Assembly: GCA_946807835.1 (NCBI GenBank) | Contig: OX327693.1 | Location: forward strand, 11,363,501 to 11,427,500 | DNA: 64,000 bases | Direction of reading: 5' to 3' | From: Ailanthus altissimus | Taxonomy: Eukaryota > Streptophyta > Magnoliopsida > Sapindales > Simaroubaceae | In this document: positions 1 through 11,300 of the stretch, one piece after another | How the letters are laid out: the number at the start of each line of letters is the position of its first letter | How positions within the stretch are numbered: position 1 is the stretch's first letter | Program-made: the position numbers and the translations under genes | The notes under the pieces: model-generated | Database searches by the model: none | What the model was told of the DNA's origin: nothing | What the model saw: only the letters and a program-made list of their open reading frames with translations

Positions 1-1389
1 ATTGTGCCTTAAGAATAGGCATTAAACTTATCAAGATTATCGACGAGGCGAAGCATAAAATATTAAATGTCTCTATTCTAATCACATGGTATCAACAATT
101 TATGAAACATATAAAATAGACACGTTTTCACTGCAACTATATCATCTCAAATATAACGCTTTAATATAATAAATCTAAATCCTTATAGGTCAACTCATTT
201 CTACCACTAAAATATTTATCCCAAAGTCTACTATCCAACCCACTTACTGATTGATAATCCCCCATTCTTAAACCAATAATCAAATAGAACTCTAGATGAG
301 AGAATCTAATATGCTTGTTGCCTATATAGAATCATACTTCTTTATGTAAATTTTTGGTATGTATATGTCTTAATAAAAACTCATGTATTAAAATACCTGA
401 GAATAGAATATCATGTACATAAAAAAAGAGCCAAAACACGTCGTTCTAAATATTTTAATCTGCTTTGAAGTCAATTTTTTTACTATTTTTTTGAAAGCCC
501 ATAACTTCGAGTAAGCATATATAGTTGACCGTAGAATTCATTTTCAAGAATTATATAGTCTTTTGAGACATTCTCTTTCTTGAAATAAAAAACTTATTAG
601 TATATAACCAATTGTTAGATAATTCAAATAATTACTAGTAAAAAAATTATTAAAATTTTTTCCTCTAACAAAAAATAATATAATATCGATAAAAATTAGA
701 ATAATGATTAAATTTAGTCACAATTTAAATATATTTGTAATAAATGAATTAAAAAAATTAAAAACAAAAATTTTTAACATTTTTTAAATGCCATGTGGCG
801 CCATCCTACATAGCCCCGCGCGTGGCTTCACCAACAACAATGCAAAATAGTTAGAATCTATCATTTTTGAGTCATTTACAACCCGTACACTTATTTTTAA
901 ACTATTTTACACCTTATTAAAACTATATCTATACATTTCTAATAATTACACACAAAAAAGACTCAAAAATACATAAAATTAAATTTAGGATAAAAACTTA
1001 CTGATTTTTACCTATTTTTAATTTTTTTCAATTTTATAATTTATTATTTTAGTTAAAATTCGTAAAATATACTAAGTTTGTAGCTGATTTTTAAATTTGA
1101 GAGAATTTTAAAACAAAATTGAAAATTAGCCAAGAGAGAGGAGATGGAGAGTGTGGTAAGGGTGAAATGGAAATAAAATGTTAGTTTTAGTTAGTAAAAT
1201 AAATAATGTTTGACCGTGGTAAAATTTAATTAGTATTTTAATTTTTAAGTTATAAATGGCAATTTCCCAATAAAGACACTCACTGGGGAGCCGAAAAAAT
1301 TTCCTCTAGACTCTAGTTTCTGACTGCAAACTCGGCAAAATATGAATTTCGAATCTCTAGTAAAGAAATATTGTGATCTTTCTATCAAT
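1..1389. other. AT-rich intergenic DNA
   Basis: No coding stretch, RNA gene or clear repeat is recognisable. The only break in the AT-rich composition is a short GC-richer patch near 790-840. The short reading frame opposite 1245-1448 has no recognisable motif. Confidence 0.6.
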
Positions 1390-1689
1390 GGCACTTTTAT
1401 CCCAATTTTACACTCAATCCTTCTTTTCAAAAAGTTGGAGAAGATCATGTTGCTCTATCAGGTATTGATAAAGTTCTATGCTCTCATCTGGTGAATAAAG
1501 AGCTTTTCATAAACACTACTTGGTAAACGATGAAGCCCTTCACTGTTAAATCAGTGGTCTTGGCCGTAATATGTTTATGTTCCATTTTAGTTCAGATGTT
1601 GACGAAAGACGTGTATTAATTGGTGGTTTGTAGAGTTTTAACTATAGCTTTTTGGCATTGGAGGTTTCACAGGGTCTTAGACAGTTGCA

Positions 1690-2180
1690 GAACCTATGAG
1701 GCTTGCAAGACGATCAAAGGTATAATTGGTAGGGTGGAGGAGGTTGAAATAGAGGCTTTTGAAGATTACTTGGGCCAATTTCTCTAAATCTATTTCAATA
1801 TCGACATCACTGTACCATTGAAACCAGCCTTAGGGGTACAAATTAATGAGTCTGATGAATTGGCTATTATGCTACTTCAGTATGAGAGGCTTCTTGAGAT
1901 TTGCTAAGGCAGTGGTATATTTGGGAATCCTATCTGGGAGTGTTTGACTCGTGATGACAACGTTACTAAACCATCAAGATAGTTATTCGTAATGCTAATT
2001 AAAGCCAACCCTGAGGGTTTTTCTAGTGCAAATTCAACCAAGCAGGGTCGTGGAAATTTTGAATTCACTAAAACATTTCCTTATCGCCGACATGACCCTG
2101 GTCATAGTTCGATAGCCCCCCAGAGATCAACTTCCATGGACAAAGATCTTAATACTTATGATGTGATCCCTTTGGCAATA
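1690..2180 (+). pseudogene. LINE ORF1 remnant (DUF4283 / CCHC-type)
   Basis: The segment reads as IIGRVEEVEIEAFEDYLGQF, then a 'DITVPLKPAL' block and a 'YERLLEIC' block. That is the conserved order of plant LINE ORF1 proteins: Gly-rich start, 'V.iDvtkPLrrg', then 'YErLP.FCy.CG'. The first CCHC cysteine is kept, but stop codons fall within the knuckle. The family role is nucleic-acid binding in the retrotransposition RNP. It lies directly upstream of the tandem repeat and ORF2. Confidence 0.7.
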
Positions 2181-2216
2181 TCCGAGGCGGTAGTTATCCA
2201 CATTGGTTGTCGATTC

Positions 2217-2616
2217 AGTGTATACTTTTATTTCGGTACCAAAACATACATGTGGAACCTACATAGGGACTAAATATGATGCGGTGGTAGTTGTGGACAA
2301 TATGGACTTGTCTTTTATGGATTCCTCAGTAAATCCTTTTTTTGGAATCATGGAGAAACATGCATGCTTTTATTTCGGCACCAAAACCTATATGGGAACT
2401 AAATCTGATGTGGTGATAGTTGTGGACAGTGTGGACTCGTCTTTTGCCAATTCCTCAGTGAATTTTCTAGAATTGTAAAGAAACGTGTATGCTTTTATTT
2501 TTGCACCAAAACCTACATAGGAACTAAATCTGATGTGGTAGTAGTTGTGGACAGTGTGGACTTGTCTTTTGCGGATTCCTCAGTGAATCCTTTTTCTAGA
2601 ATTATGGAGAAGCAAT
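2217..2616 (+). repeat. Three-copy tandem repeat inside LINE ORF1 (~125-142 bp unit)
   Basis: The block beginning TTTTATTTCGG(T/C)ACCAAAAC recurs with ACC landmarks at about 2237, 2379 and 2504, so the steps are 142 and 125 bp. Each unit ends in a stretch containing ATTCCTCAGT(A/G)AAT. The first unit carries about 17 extra bases (TGTGGAACCTACATAGG-like). The copies have diverged at scattered positions, so the amplification is old. It sits between the ORF1 CCHC region and ORF2. Confidence 0.85.
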
Positions 2617-3079
2617 TTTTTAATTATTTTGTTAACTGCATGTCACCTTTTCCACTTGGCCATAATCTCTTTAAGATTCGAATTGTCCTTAAATCCTTTC
2701 AGTTCCAATGGAACTCTTTAACACTGGCTACTAAGTCTCGCAACAAAAGTAAGAGAGATAAAGCTGATGTGGTAAAGTCTTTGACAGAAAGTAGTAATTC
2801 TACAAATCACGTTTAGAATGACCCTAATTCTATTATTAGGCTTTCGGAGAGTAGAAGAAATGCTGGGGGCATGTTTCGCTGGCTTTGTTTCAGAGAAGAA
2901 ATCAAAATGTGGTGCCTCTGTCCAACGCCACATTCAGATAGGGATTGATGGATTGGATTTATTGATGACTCTTCTCTTATGCTTCCCTTTGTTGTGTCTC
3001 CTATGGAAATGCACGCACAGTTAGTTACTCTTCCTTCTCCATTTGCGAATCCTGCCACTAGGTAAGGTTACTGGTCAAA

Positions 3080-4925
3080 ATGAAAATATTTAGCTGGAAT
3101 ATTTAGGTTCGGGGCAATTCTTTGACATTCTGAATCTAGCGTGCTCATATGAAGGAACTATTCCCTGTTTTGGTCTTTCTTGTGAAAGCCATATTATATC
3201 ATCATCATCTGGAATATCTTCAGGCTACGCTTGGTAATGAGGGTAATTTGGTGGTTAACAGAATAGGTTGAAGTGGTGGGTCAGTTTTGCTATGGCAAGA
3301 TGCAATGTCAGTCAAATTCTTTCTAATTCAAGGTGGAAAATTGATATCTAGTTTTACTATTCTCCTTAGGGTCCTTAGTGGTTTATTGGTTTTTATGGTA
3401 ACCCTGAGGCTTTTCAAAAGGTTCATGCATGGACACTTTTACGTAGACTCAATACCTTATCGCCTTTAGGGGGAGGACTTTAATGAGATTTTATGCCATT
3501 TTGAGAAAGATAAAGGCCCCCTTATGGAAAATTATTTGATGTCAAATTTTTCGTGAAGTTTTGGATGAATGCTCTCTTCAAGATATGAGTTATTCAAGAT
3601 TGAAATTTACTAGGTGTAACGAACAACTCTCAAATAATTACATCCAAAAGAGACTAGACTGCTTTATTTACAACAAACATTGGTATGATGTTCAACATTT
3701 AAATTTATAAGGTTCGAACCATTAACATTTGTTGGTGGATGTTCAAATATGTGGAGGAGCGACCTCATGATAGATGCAGGGTGCCATGATTATATTTCGA
3801 TGAGGCCTTGATAGAGTCTTTTGAGTATGTTGAGATAAAGGTGACTGGTTGGGAATATTCTAGAAATCTATTGACACTGTCAAGAAGAATCTTGTTGGCA
3901 TCAAGAATAAACTACATGCCTGGAATTTTAAACAATTTAAGAGCCTTTCACGGGCTCTTAGGGAGAAACAACATATGCTATCCTACCTTAACCAGAATGT
4001 TTTAGCATATTTCTGGGTTAAGCTCCGGGCTGTCAAAAGCTAGGTTGATGCTTTAATGAAAAAGAAAGAAACTTATGGTGCCAACAATCACAGGTGACTT
4101 AGCTTTAATAGGGAGACATAAATACTCGATATTTTCATCACAAGGCTTTAAGAAGGAAAAATAGCAATAGGATTTTAAGACTTATAAACAATTGTGGGGT
4201 TTGGTGTGAGGATCTTACAGAGATCTTATAGATTATTAAAGAATATTTTTTTGGCCTTTTCTCATCTGAGCCGTACTCGGCTATTGCCTTGGAAGAGGTT
4301 CTGCAAAGTGTAACCCCTGGAGTCATGGTTACTACCAAAAGATTACTTGATGCATCGTTCAATGCATATTAGATTAAAAGGCTTTTGTCCATATATTTTC
4401 TACCAAATGATTGGGTTTCTGCTTATTTTATCAGAAATTATAACGGAACATTGGTCTAGATATAACTAGTCCTACCTTCAGTTCCTAAATTAGGGTGGAG
4501 ATATTAGTAAGATTAATCCCCAAAATTGATGAGCCTAAAAGAGTCTAATTTTTGACCTATGAGCCTATGTAAAGTCATTTATAAAATTATTTCTAAGACA
4601 TTAACTAATAGGCGATTTGTTGCATTGGGTGGTATTGCGTCTAATTCTTAGAATGCGTTCCTCCCAGGCCAACGCAATTATTGGGTTTGAGCATCTTTAT
4701 ACATTGAAACAAAGATCTAAATCTCAAGATGGCCTTATATGTTAAAAGCCTTTGATCACGTTGAAAGGTATTTCTTGGAGGTCATAATGTGAAAGCTAGC
4801 GTGGTGAAGGAAGGTAATGCACTGTATTTCTTCAAAAAAAAAAATTTTTCTAATCAATCGTGAGGTCAAAAGTTCTCTTATGCCAACTAGAAGACTCCGG
4901 CAAGGGCATCCTTTATATTGTGCAT
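3080..4925 (+). pseudogene. LINE ORF2 remnant: APE endonuclease plus partial reverse transcriptase
   Basis: The endonuclease begins MKIFSWNI (family consensus K-x-x-x-WN-x-RG). It continues through an LLWQD block and GEDFNEIL, matching the catalytic GDFNE motif. Downstream are 'DINTRYFHHKALRRKNSNRI', a region resembling 'SLCNVIYKIISKTLTNR', 'NAFLPGQR', 'KAFDHVE' and 'RRLRQGHPL'. These are successive landmarks of plant L1 RT. Multiple frameshifts and stops interrupt the frame. The homology ends near 4925, before the YADD active site. Confidence 0.8.
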
Positions 4926-5539
4926 TGACATGTGATGCGAGAAACGTAACAACATATATTGCACATTTAGGACTATTGTGTTGCCGTATCAAAATTCACA
5001 AAAGTTTAAGTTTAAGTTTCCATACATAGTAAAATTTGTATAATAAGTTAAGATACATGAATTCAACCCTATTTTTAAGATATAACTTGCAGATTGTGGT
5101 TCAATAGTTATAGAATTGTACTAAATAAGGTCTAAAATATAAAGACTAAGCTAAAGCCCACGTAAGGATATTTTACTTAAATGAAAGGTAATCTCATGTT
5201 ACTAAAGTTCATAGAAAAACGCAATCCTAATAAGACATCTTTTTACCTTTAGAATCCTTCCTAAATAAAGGTTAGTAATTTCTTTAGTTAACATGGTAAT
5301 TAATAATCATATTAGTTTTTTATTTGAAATAAAATCGATATCTTATCACTTTTATTTATTAAATTTATTTTTTTTTCATAAAATTCATTAACTATGTTAG
5401 ATTTTAGTGGAGGAATGGGCCAAATAAGTAATCTCGACATAGTACAAAATTTTAGTGTTATAAAACCCCATAACATATGTGGAAAGATCTCTAGCATAAT
5501 TTTAAGAGATTTTCATACAGTTTTCACGCACTATATTTG
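4926..5539. other. AT-rich spacer, no recognised gene
   Basis: After the LINE truncation point the sequence is anonymous and AT-rich. A 114-codon plus-strand frame (5394-5738) runs into the following LTR-like region. It has no recognisable domain and I do not treat it as a gene. Confidence 0.5.
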
Positions 5540-6108
5540 CCCTAACTCTTTTTTAGTAAGCACAACATCTCATTCATTACTTTTTTTATTATTTATTATT
5601 CTTCATCAAGAACTCAAGCAAAATAATAGCTCTACATTTATTCATATGATACTTCTAAACAGATTGCGAATTTATATACATAAAGGTTTAAGAGACAAGT
5701 TTCCTCTAACATTCAAAACTATGATTCTTATAACCTAAAACCCTAATCTTGTTCCTCACCTATATTATAAAAACCCATAATAGTTCCAAAAATACACTAT
5801 AGCACACATGTTATCTATTATTTATTATGCAAAATTAGCTCCTATACTTCTCAGAGTTTAAGACCAGATTTATACATAAAAATTTCTTTCACTCAAAACA
5901 GCCAAAGAAAATTTGCAACATTAGATTTTTTATACTATAGTAGTTCTTCAGAAGCTTAGTGAACCTTACTCCAAAACTCACAGGGGCAAAAAGGATAAGA
6001 TCCATCATTTAGCCACATTGTATCTTCCATATGACATATAACATAAGTAGAGAATGTCATAATTAGTGAGATTCTGCCACATCAAAATATTCTAAAATCG
6101 CTTTAATA
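5540..6108 (+). mobile_element. 3' part of a Tat/Ogre-like gypsy LTR
   Basis: This stretch resembles, in order, the LTR-like sequences at 42685-43283 and 45412-46000: 'agtttcct..aaccctaa', then 'ttctcac..ttta agacc' and a terminal 'TTAA(C/T)A'. It ends at about 6108, immediately before a primer-binding-site-like sequence in the same arrangement as at 43283. The 5' LTR boundary was not found. The comparison is by eye and the copies are strongly diverged. Confidence 0.5.
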
Positions 6109-6130
6109 TTTTTGGTGACTCCACTGAGAA
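6109..6130 (+). other. Primer-binding-site-like sequence of gypsy element
   Basis: The sequence TTTTTGGTGACTCCACTGAG follows the LTR end directly. It matches the 'TGGCGACTCC(G/A)CTGGGGA' type of site found after Tat/Ogre-lineage LTRs, which I recall as complementary to a tRNA-Arg 3' end. A second decayed copy with the same layout is at 43284-43306. Confidence 0.55.
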
Positions 6131-6149
6131 GTTTGGGTAGGATCTTGCT

Positions 6150-6470
6150 ATGAAAAAGTATAAGAAAAAAGGTAAAAACTTGAGAAACACACTTAATAAG
6201 GAGAATAACAAGCCCTTGCACCATAGAGATACTCAAAACAACTTGCTCATTGGTCTAAATAGAATCTTAAAAGGTGATGAAGTCGTAGAGACCAACTTAG
6301 GAGCTATAGTCTAAATTCTGAAAGATGTTATGTATGAGGCATTGGAAAAAGCCTCAGTGGTAGTAAATGCCTCCTTCTCAACTCAATTATCTTTGGAAGA
6401 AGAAATCTCCTCTCTAACAAAGGAGGTGCTCACTTGAGATCTCTTTTGTAATCTATAGCTTTTTCTATGT
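6150..6470 (+). pseudogene. gag-like remnant downstream of gypsy primer site
   Basis: The plus strand has a short coding-like run containing 'MYEALEKASVVVNASFSTQL' and 'LEEEISSLTKEVL', preceded by a Lys-rich stretch and broken by at least two stops. Its position just after the primer site fits the start of a gag region. The equivalent place at 43330-43690 has a similarly decayed run. I see no nucleocapsid knuckle or protease, and the identity rests on position only. Confidence 0.35.
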
Positions 6471-6544
6471 ATAGAAAATGAAGGGGTATGATACTTCATA
6501 GGTGACCACATAAAAGGGAGGTGTTATAGGAGAGTTGGTTGCAT

Positions 6545-7945
6545 TTAATGTCTTCTAGATAGACATCTTTCATCCATCATTTTGTTACTGCCAATAGATG
6601 TTTCCCTTTCAAAGTTAGCAATCCTACTCACTCTATTAGTGATAACTGTGTATAGTATATGGGCTTTATTGGCGACACTGATGATTGAACTTGAACTTGG
6701 CTTTAATTTATCATTAACTTCAATTTTTAAAGCCAAACTTAAATCTCCAACTCCCTCCTTACAAAAATATGCCAAATAAGTTAGACACGCTTTCTAATAT
6801 GCATCAAAATTGGCAAAAACATCCTTCATATAAATAGAGTTAGCCAATTTTAAAAAGTTATGCCCTACAAATGCTTAAATTCTCCAAACTTAGAATGAAA
6901 AAGTCTATTAACTAGTTTATTGAAATTGCGAGTAGCCTTTACTATAGTAGGAGAGCCTTGTAGGCCAAACTACCTTAGAACATTGTCTGGTCGATACAAC
7001 ATGGGAACAAATTTCATGTTCTTATTCAAATATAAAAAGTAACTAGAATTAATGGTCATAAAATACTCAGCCAAAACAAAAGAACCATTATTATAAAATA
7101 AAAGACATAACAAATTAGCATTATTTTCAACAAAAACATAGAAATGAGGAACTTAGAACAACTTAGAAAGATAAACATACGACTTAAAAATAAAACTACC
7201 AACATCACCTTAATAAAGAAGAACATTCTCATCATAAAATAGTCGGTGTAACCAGTAAACGCCAATTAGCAGTAATCGTATAATCAATCTTTGGATGTGT
7301 CATAAAAAAAGAGCCTATCTTTAGGAACTAATCAATCTTTAGATGTGTCATCAAAATCTTGTCATAACCTATAAATCTTTTACATGAATGCTTGCAAGAA
7401 ATTTAAGGCCACAAGAGTATCCAAAATATATTTTCCTATATCACAAACCTTGATATAGTATATATTCTTAAGTTACTTATATAGAAAAGTAAGAAACTAA
7501 GGTGCTAAATGGCAAAAACCATTTGCAATGTGCTAAAAGGGAAAAACTCCTCATAAGTGATCATTAATTTGATCACAAAATATGAACGAACTTAGACATA
7601 GGGCTATCATGTCCTTTACACTACAGCCTGAAGCATAAGCCTCTCATCGAACAAAACAACCTCCCTACACAAAGCCATAAGAATGTTTAACCAAGCTTGT
7701 AAACATTAGTTTTGAATCAACACTACTCCTCTTCAAATAAGATTCCAAATCTTTCAATGTTTGCATCTCAGAGAAAGATAATTTAATAGAAAATATTCTC
7801 CAAAATTGGCAAGCCACTTATGGCTGCCACATCTTCCAAGATTAGGGTAAACTCTTTCAAAGTTATAATAAAAGTGTGAGAGTTAGAACCCTATCTATGC
7901 ACTAGTTGTCTCATTGAAGACCAGTCTTTCATGATCTTTAACCTT
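6545..7945 (-). pseudogene. Plant-mobile-domain (PMD / aminotransferase-like) pseudogene, main exon
   Basis: On the minus strand the segment starts after a long pyrimidine run ending in CAG (7946-7975), a good 3' splice site. It reads 'VKDHERLVFNETTSA', then 'SHTFIITLKEFTLILEDVAA' with 'ISGLPILE'. This is the hallmark PMD block (T-x-T-F/H-x-x-x-E-x-T-x-T-L-E-D-V-x-x-L-x-G-LP). Further on are 'GDVGSFIFKSYVYLSKLF', 'NNANLLCLLFYNNGSFVLAE' and 'FVPMLYRPDNVLRQFGLQ', the usual PMD C-terminal RQFG motif. Stops and frame changes break it. PMD proteins occur both in host silencing factors (MAIN/MAIL) and as passengers of MULEs and gypsy elements. No flanking terminal repeats were found, so its origin is open. 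Confidence 0.7.
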
Positions 7946-8079
7946 CTGGAAAAAGAGAGAGAGAGAATGTTTTTTCATAAATAGCCATAATTTTAGGGAA
8001 CTTAACTAATTTAACCATCTATAAATTTTTTTAAATTTTTAGCAAAGGAATTAAAAAGTGGACAAAACCAGCCTTTCAC

Positions 8080-9125
8080 TATTTTAACAGTACACCTGCT
8101 ACATTAAATAGTACCGCTGCAGTAATCTTTTTTTATTCAAAATTAAATTTTTATTTGTTAAATAAAATTATATTTATTTAATATTATTTTTTAATTATTT
8201 AATTAATTTATATTAATACAAATTTTGAATAAATAATATAATTATTCAATGTAGTTAAATTAAACTAAAAAATATTATAAAATATAATTTTCATAAACAA
8301 ATACAAACTTAATTTATATTTATTTATTAAAATTATATTTTTATTTATTTATTGATAATTAAATAAAATGATACAAATTTAAACAAATATATTTCACTTT
8401 AAATGAATAATATAAATTAATCATGCTATACATAATAAAATAAAATTATAAATAATAAAAATAAAATAAAATATTGAAGCACGACAAAAAACTATTGTGC
8501 TCATATTAGTGTAACAATAAAATAATATCATGCCCAATTTGAGGGCTCGATGAAAAAATATCGCACCCACAATAAGGGTTGCGATAAAATATTTCTCACC
8601 CATATAAAAAATATCACGCCCAATATGGGGCACAATATAAAATATCACACCTAATTGGGCGTGATAGAATGTGGGCGCAATTAGGGTGGCGATTTGCACC
8701 CTTTTTATTTGTTTAATTTTATTTATATATATAATTTATTTACTTAATTTATTATTATTTAAAATAAAATTATATATTTTATTTTTTTATTATTTAAATT
8801 AATTATATTATTTATTTAGTTTTATTTAACTATATTTTATTATTTTATTTTTATATATAATTAAATAATTAAAATTTTATTTATTTTTTAATATTTATTT
8901 TATTATGTATAGTATAATTAATTTATATTATTTATTAAAAATTATATTTATAGTTGTTTAAACTTAAATTTGTATTTTTTTTATTAAAATTATATTTGTT
9001 TTGGTTCTCATATTTATAAAACAAAACAAAATAAAATAAAAGTAAAAACATAAAAAAAAGTTATTGTAGTGATATTATTTATTGTTGTGGTATTATTCAC
9101 TGTATTGAATACTGTTTATTATAAC
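8080..9125. repeat. Fold-back (large inverted repeat) sequence, about 1 kb
   Basis: The left arm at 8402-8455 (ATATAAATTAATCATGCTAT then ACATAATAAAATAAA) is matched in reverse complement at 8884-8937. The outer arms also pair: 'AACAGTACACCTGCTACATT' near 8086 against the complement of 9060-9110, and the 'GATACAAATTTAA' region near 8370 against the complement near 8965. The symmetry centre is about 8670. The centre (8520-8700) has repeated short units around 'ATATC(A/G)C(A/G)CCCA' and local hairpins such as TATCGCACCC/GGGTTGCGATA. This fits a fold-back or MITE-like element; its exact ends and target duplication were not resolved. Confidence 0.65.
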
Positions 9126-9179
9126 AATAAAAAATTACGATTATTTAAAAAAACAATTCAAAACAAATAGCTACATAAA

Positions 9180-9440
9180 GAATGCTCAGGTTAACTATTC
9201 AAAGGCAAATGTCCTCACACTCATAAGTCACGTAGCCACCTTAACCTATGGTTAGATTTAAAGGTATGCAGATATGAACAGGTACAAGTATATGGTCATT
9301 GGAGTCTTGGCCAAATCTTTCACAGAGGAGTTTTCAATAGTCAAATACTCTGTCCAAGATGCTAACTTGGCCACAAAATCATCACTCATATCAAACAAGT
9401 GGTCGTAGACTCCATCAAACACGTGCCATCTAGAAGAAGA
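9180..9440 (-). pseudogene. Possible upstream exon of the plant-mobile-domain gene
   Basis: This minus-strand stretch is coding-like, reading 'DDFVAKLASWTEYLTIENSS' then 'VKDLAKTPMTIYLYLF'. It lies upstream of the splice acceptor of the main PMD exon. PMD proteins have a comparable Trp-containing N-terminal segment before the ETxTF block. No convincing donor site was seen, and 8.08-9.13 kb between the two pieces is a fold-back repeat. The exon assignment is inferred from strand and order. Confidence 0.35.
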
Positions 9441-9507
9441 CCTCGGCCATCATTTATTTATAAAATATTTAAAGAAATAAGACATAGTCAAATGCCTAGT
9501 AATCCTT

Positions 9508-9527
9508 AAAAAAAAAAAAAAAAAAAA
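9508..9527. repeat. Homopolymer A run
   Basis: About 20 consecutive A residues. Nothing upstream resembles a SINE or LINE 3' end, so I record it only as a simple repeat. Confidence 0.8.
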
Positions 9528-9819
9528 TTTAAATACATGGACCAAGAATCACAATTAGGTATGGGAAGCAAACTCTAAAGTCAAAATTCAATTATTTTAA
9601 AAGTATTCTTTTCTAATCAAAGGAACAAGAAAACCAAGACAAAAAAAGTGTGTAAAAGAGAAAAAAGCATGCTAAAAGTGTAATAAAGAATTGCACAAAC
9701 TTTCAAAAAAATCTATAAAGGTAAGAAATAACAGCGTTGTGAGTACACATGTCATGTCTAAAGAGAAACTTTTAAAGGTAATCAGTAGAGAAAATATAAA
9801 ATATTTACCGAGTATCGAG

Positions 9820-10660
9820 AGGGATACTACTAGAAAAATAGTCTATTGTGATAGAATTTAGAAAAAATAATTTGGACAATATGATGATTTCTATCACAAA
9901 GTTAATTCAAAAATAAAAGTTTGTGATTTTTATTATAATAAAAGTTTGTGATTTCTATCACAATATAATAGAAAGTGTCACAATTTTGTAATAAAATTAA
10001 AAAAAATAATTTTATGATATAAAATATCATATAGTGCATTTTATAAATGTATGAATTGACATCATTAGGTTAAAATATAATAACTAGTAGTTTAATTTTT
10101 GTGTAGAAATTTTGTTATAAAAACGATGTTATTTTAATAATTTTAATTAAAACAACACCGTTTTGCTATAACGGTGCCATTTTGGTGTTGTAATTTTAGA
10201 ATATTTTTTTAAAATAGAATTAGATTTAGAATTATAAAATTTAATAAAATTAAAATTAAAATTATAAAATTTAATAGAATTGCAATAATAATTAAAATTG
10301 AAATTATAAAATTTTATGAAATTAGAATCGTAATTAAAATATAAAATTTAATGGGATTGGAAGAAATTATAAAATTTAATGAAATTGGAATTATAATTAT
10401 AAATATTTTCCGTCATAAATATTTTATTAAATAACTTTTTATTTTTGTAATAATTATTTTGAGGTGATATTTGACTATAATAATGATTATAATGTACTCT
10501 ATAAAAATATTCAAATTAACACTTAAATTTTCACTACACCCAATTTATATAATTTTTGCACTCACACAAATTAAATATTGTTCAAAATACTTTATCCAAA
10601 ATTAGATTTGTTTTTTTTTTTAAAAAAAATTCTAATTAGTTCGGGTAAAGTTTCCCAATA
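9820..10660. repeat. AT-rich region with degenerate minisatellite
   Basis: At 9890-9980 the phrase TTTGTGATTTCTATCACAA recurs with variations and in both orientations. At about 10205-10410 a degenerate unit of roughly 25-45 bp built on AAATTATAAAATTTAAT(A/G)(A/G)AATT is repeated several times. The sequence TACTAGAAAAATAG near 9828 resembles a CACTA terminal repeat, but no partner end was found. No coding sequence is seen. Confidence 0.55.
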
Positions 10661-10760
10661 TAAGGTAATGGTGAGGTGTTGGGACACTCAGAGCAGCCGC
10701 ATGGGACAGCTTTTATTATTTTTCAAGGACGTCTAAAATACCAAATCCAAAACTTCGTGG

Positions 10761-11300
10761 AAATGGCCGCCTCTGAAGCATCGCGAAATCCTTTCATTAC
10801 CAACCAAAAACAATAACCTTAAAAGTGTCAACTCTGTTGTATGTGATATAACCATGTTGGCTGCAATGTTGAACTCATCAACATTGCAATCAGCGTTTTG
10901 CTTAGAGGCCACACCTCGCGATTCTGGAGGAGAGTTGCTGGGGATGGCAACTAAGACATTGAGATTAAAGAGGTTGTCTTTTCCAACCCACCAACACCAG
11001 CTCAATATTAGAGACAATCAAGTTCCAATACAAGGATTGGATTATGAGGATCGCTACTCAATTTTCCCAAGTTCAATAGAAGAAAGAGCATCTAGAGGAG
11101 TTATTGGCATTGTTTTTAAGGATGAGCAGGAAGAAAAATATATGGACTCATTGTTGGGGCATAATTTTATTAGCTATTGTAGGTTGGTGAGAAGAGAAAA
11201 TAAAGAAGAAACAGAGAAGAGAAAGAAGAGTAAAGAGGAAGAAAAGATAAAGAAGCTGTATTTGTTTCTTAATATTTATAATATGGCCGTGACATTTTAG
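10761..11300 (+). other. Unidentified coding-like stretch (possible host gene exon or fragment)
   Basis: An ATG at 10761 opens MAASEASRNPFITNQKQ before a stop. An ATG at 10854 opens a 148-codon frame beginning MLAAMLNSSTLQSAFCLEAT. That frame continues through 'GMATKTLRLKRLSFPTHQ' and an acidic/Lys-rich tail with a KEETEKRKKSKEEEK run. The base composition is clearly less AT-rich than its surroundings, and the Ser/Ala/Thr-rich N-terminus would fit an organelle transit peptide. A 94-codon frame also exists on the opposite strand (10733-11017), so the strand is not certain. I do not recognise a family. Confidence 0.35.

Larger units (their letters stand above)
1390..4925 (+). mobile_element. 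Decayed L1-type LINE (non-LTR retrotransposon), 3'-truncated
   Basis: Reading across frames on the plus strand gives, in order, an ORF1 with the plant LINE nucleic-acid-binding region and CCHC-type patch (about 1690-1960), an APE-type endonuclease (from about 3080) and the first part of an L1 reverse transcriptase (about 4100-4925). The match stops just after the RT motif resembling RQGHPL, so the catalytic YADD region, the rest of RT and any poly-A tail are absent. The many frameshifts and stops show a dead copy. No target duplication was found, because the 3' end is missing. Confidence 0.8.

Noticed and set aside
5394..5738. 114-codon plus-strand frame
   Set aside because: No domain, AT-rich codon use, and it overlaps an LTR-like sequence.
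7056..7265. Hydrophobic 69-codon frame that might suggest a membrane protein
   Set aside because: It is the wrong frame over the plant-mobile-domain exon, and its hydrophobicity comes from AT-rich codons.
8519..8700. Repeated units that could suggest a CRISPR-like array
   Set aside because: Units are unequal, overlap inverted repeats and lack regular spacers; this is a plant nuclear sequence.
9826..9842. CACTA-terminus-like TACTACTAGAAAAATAG
   Set aside because: No partner terminus or subterminal repeat array could be found, and the surrounding sequence is low-complexity.
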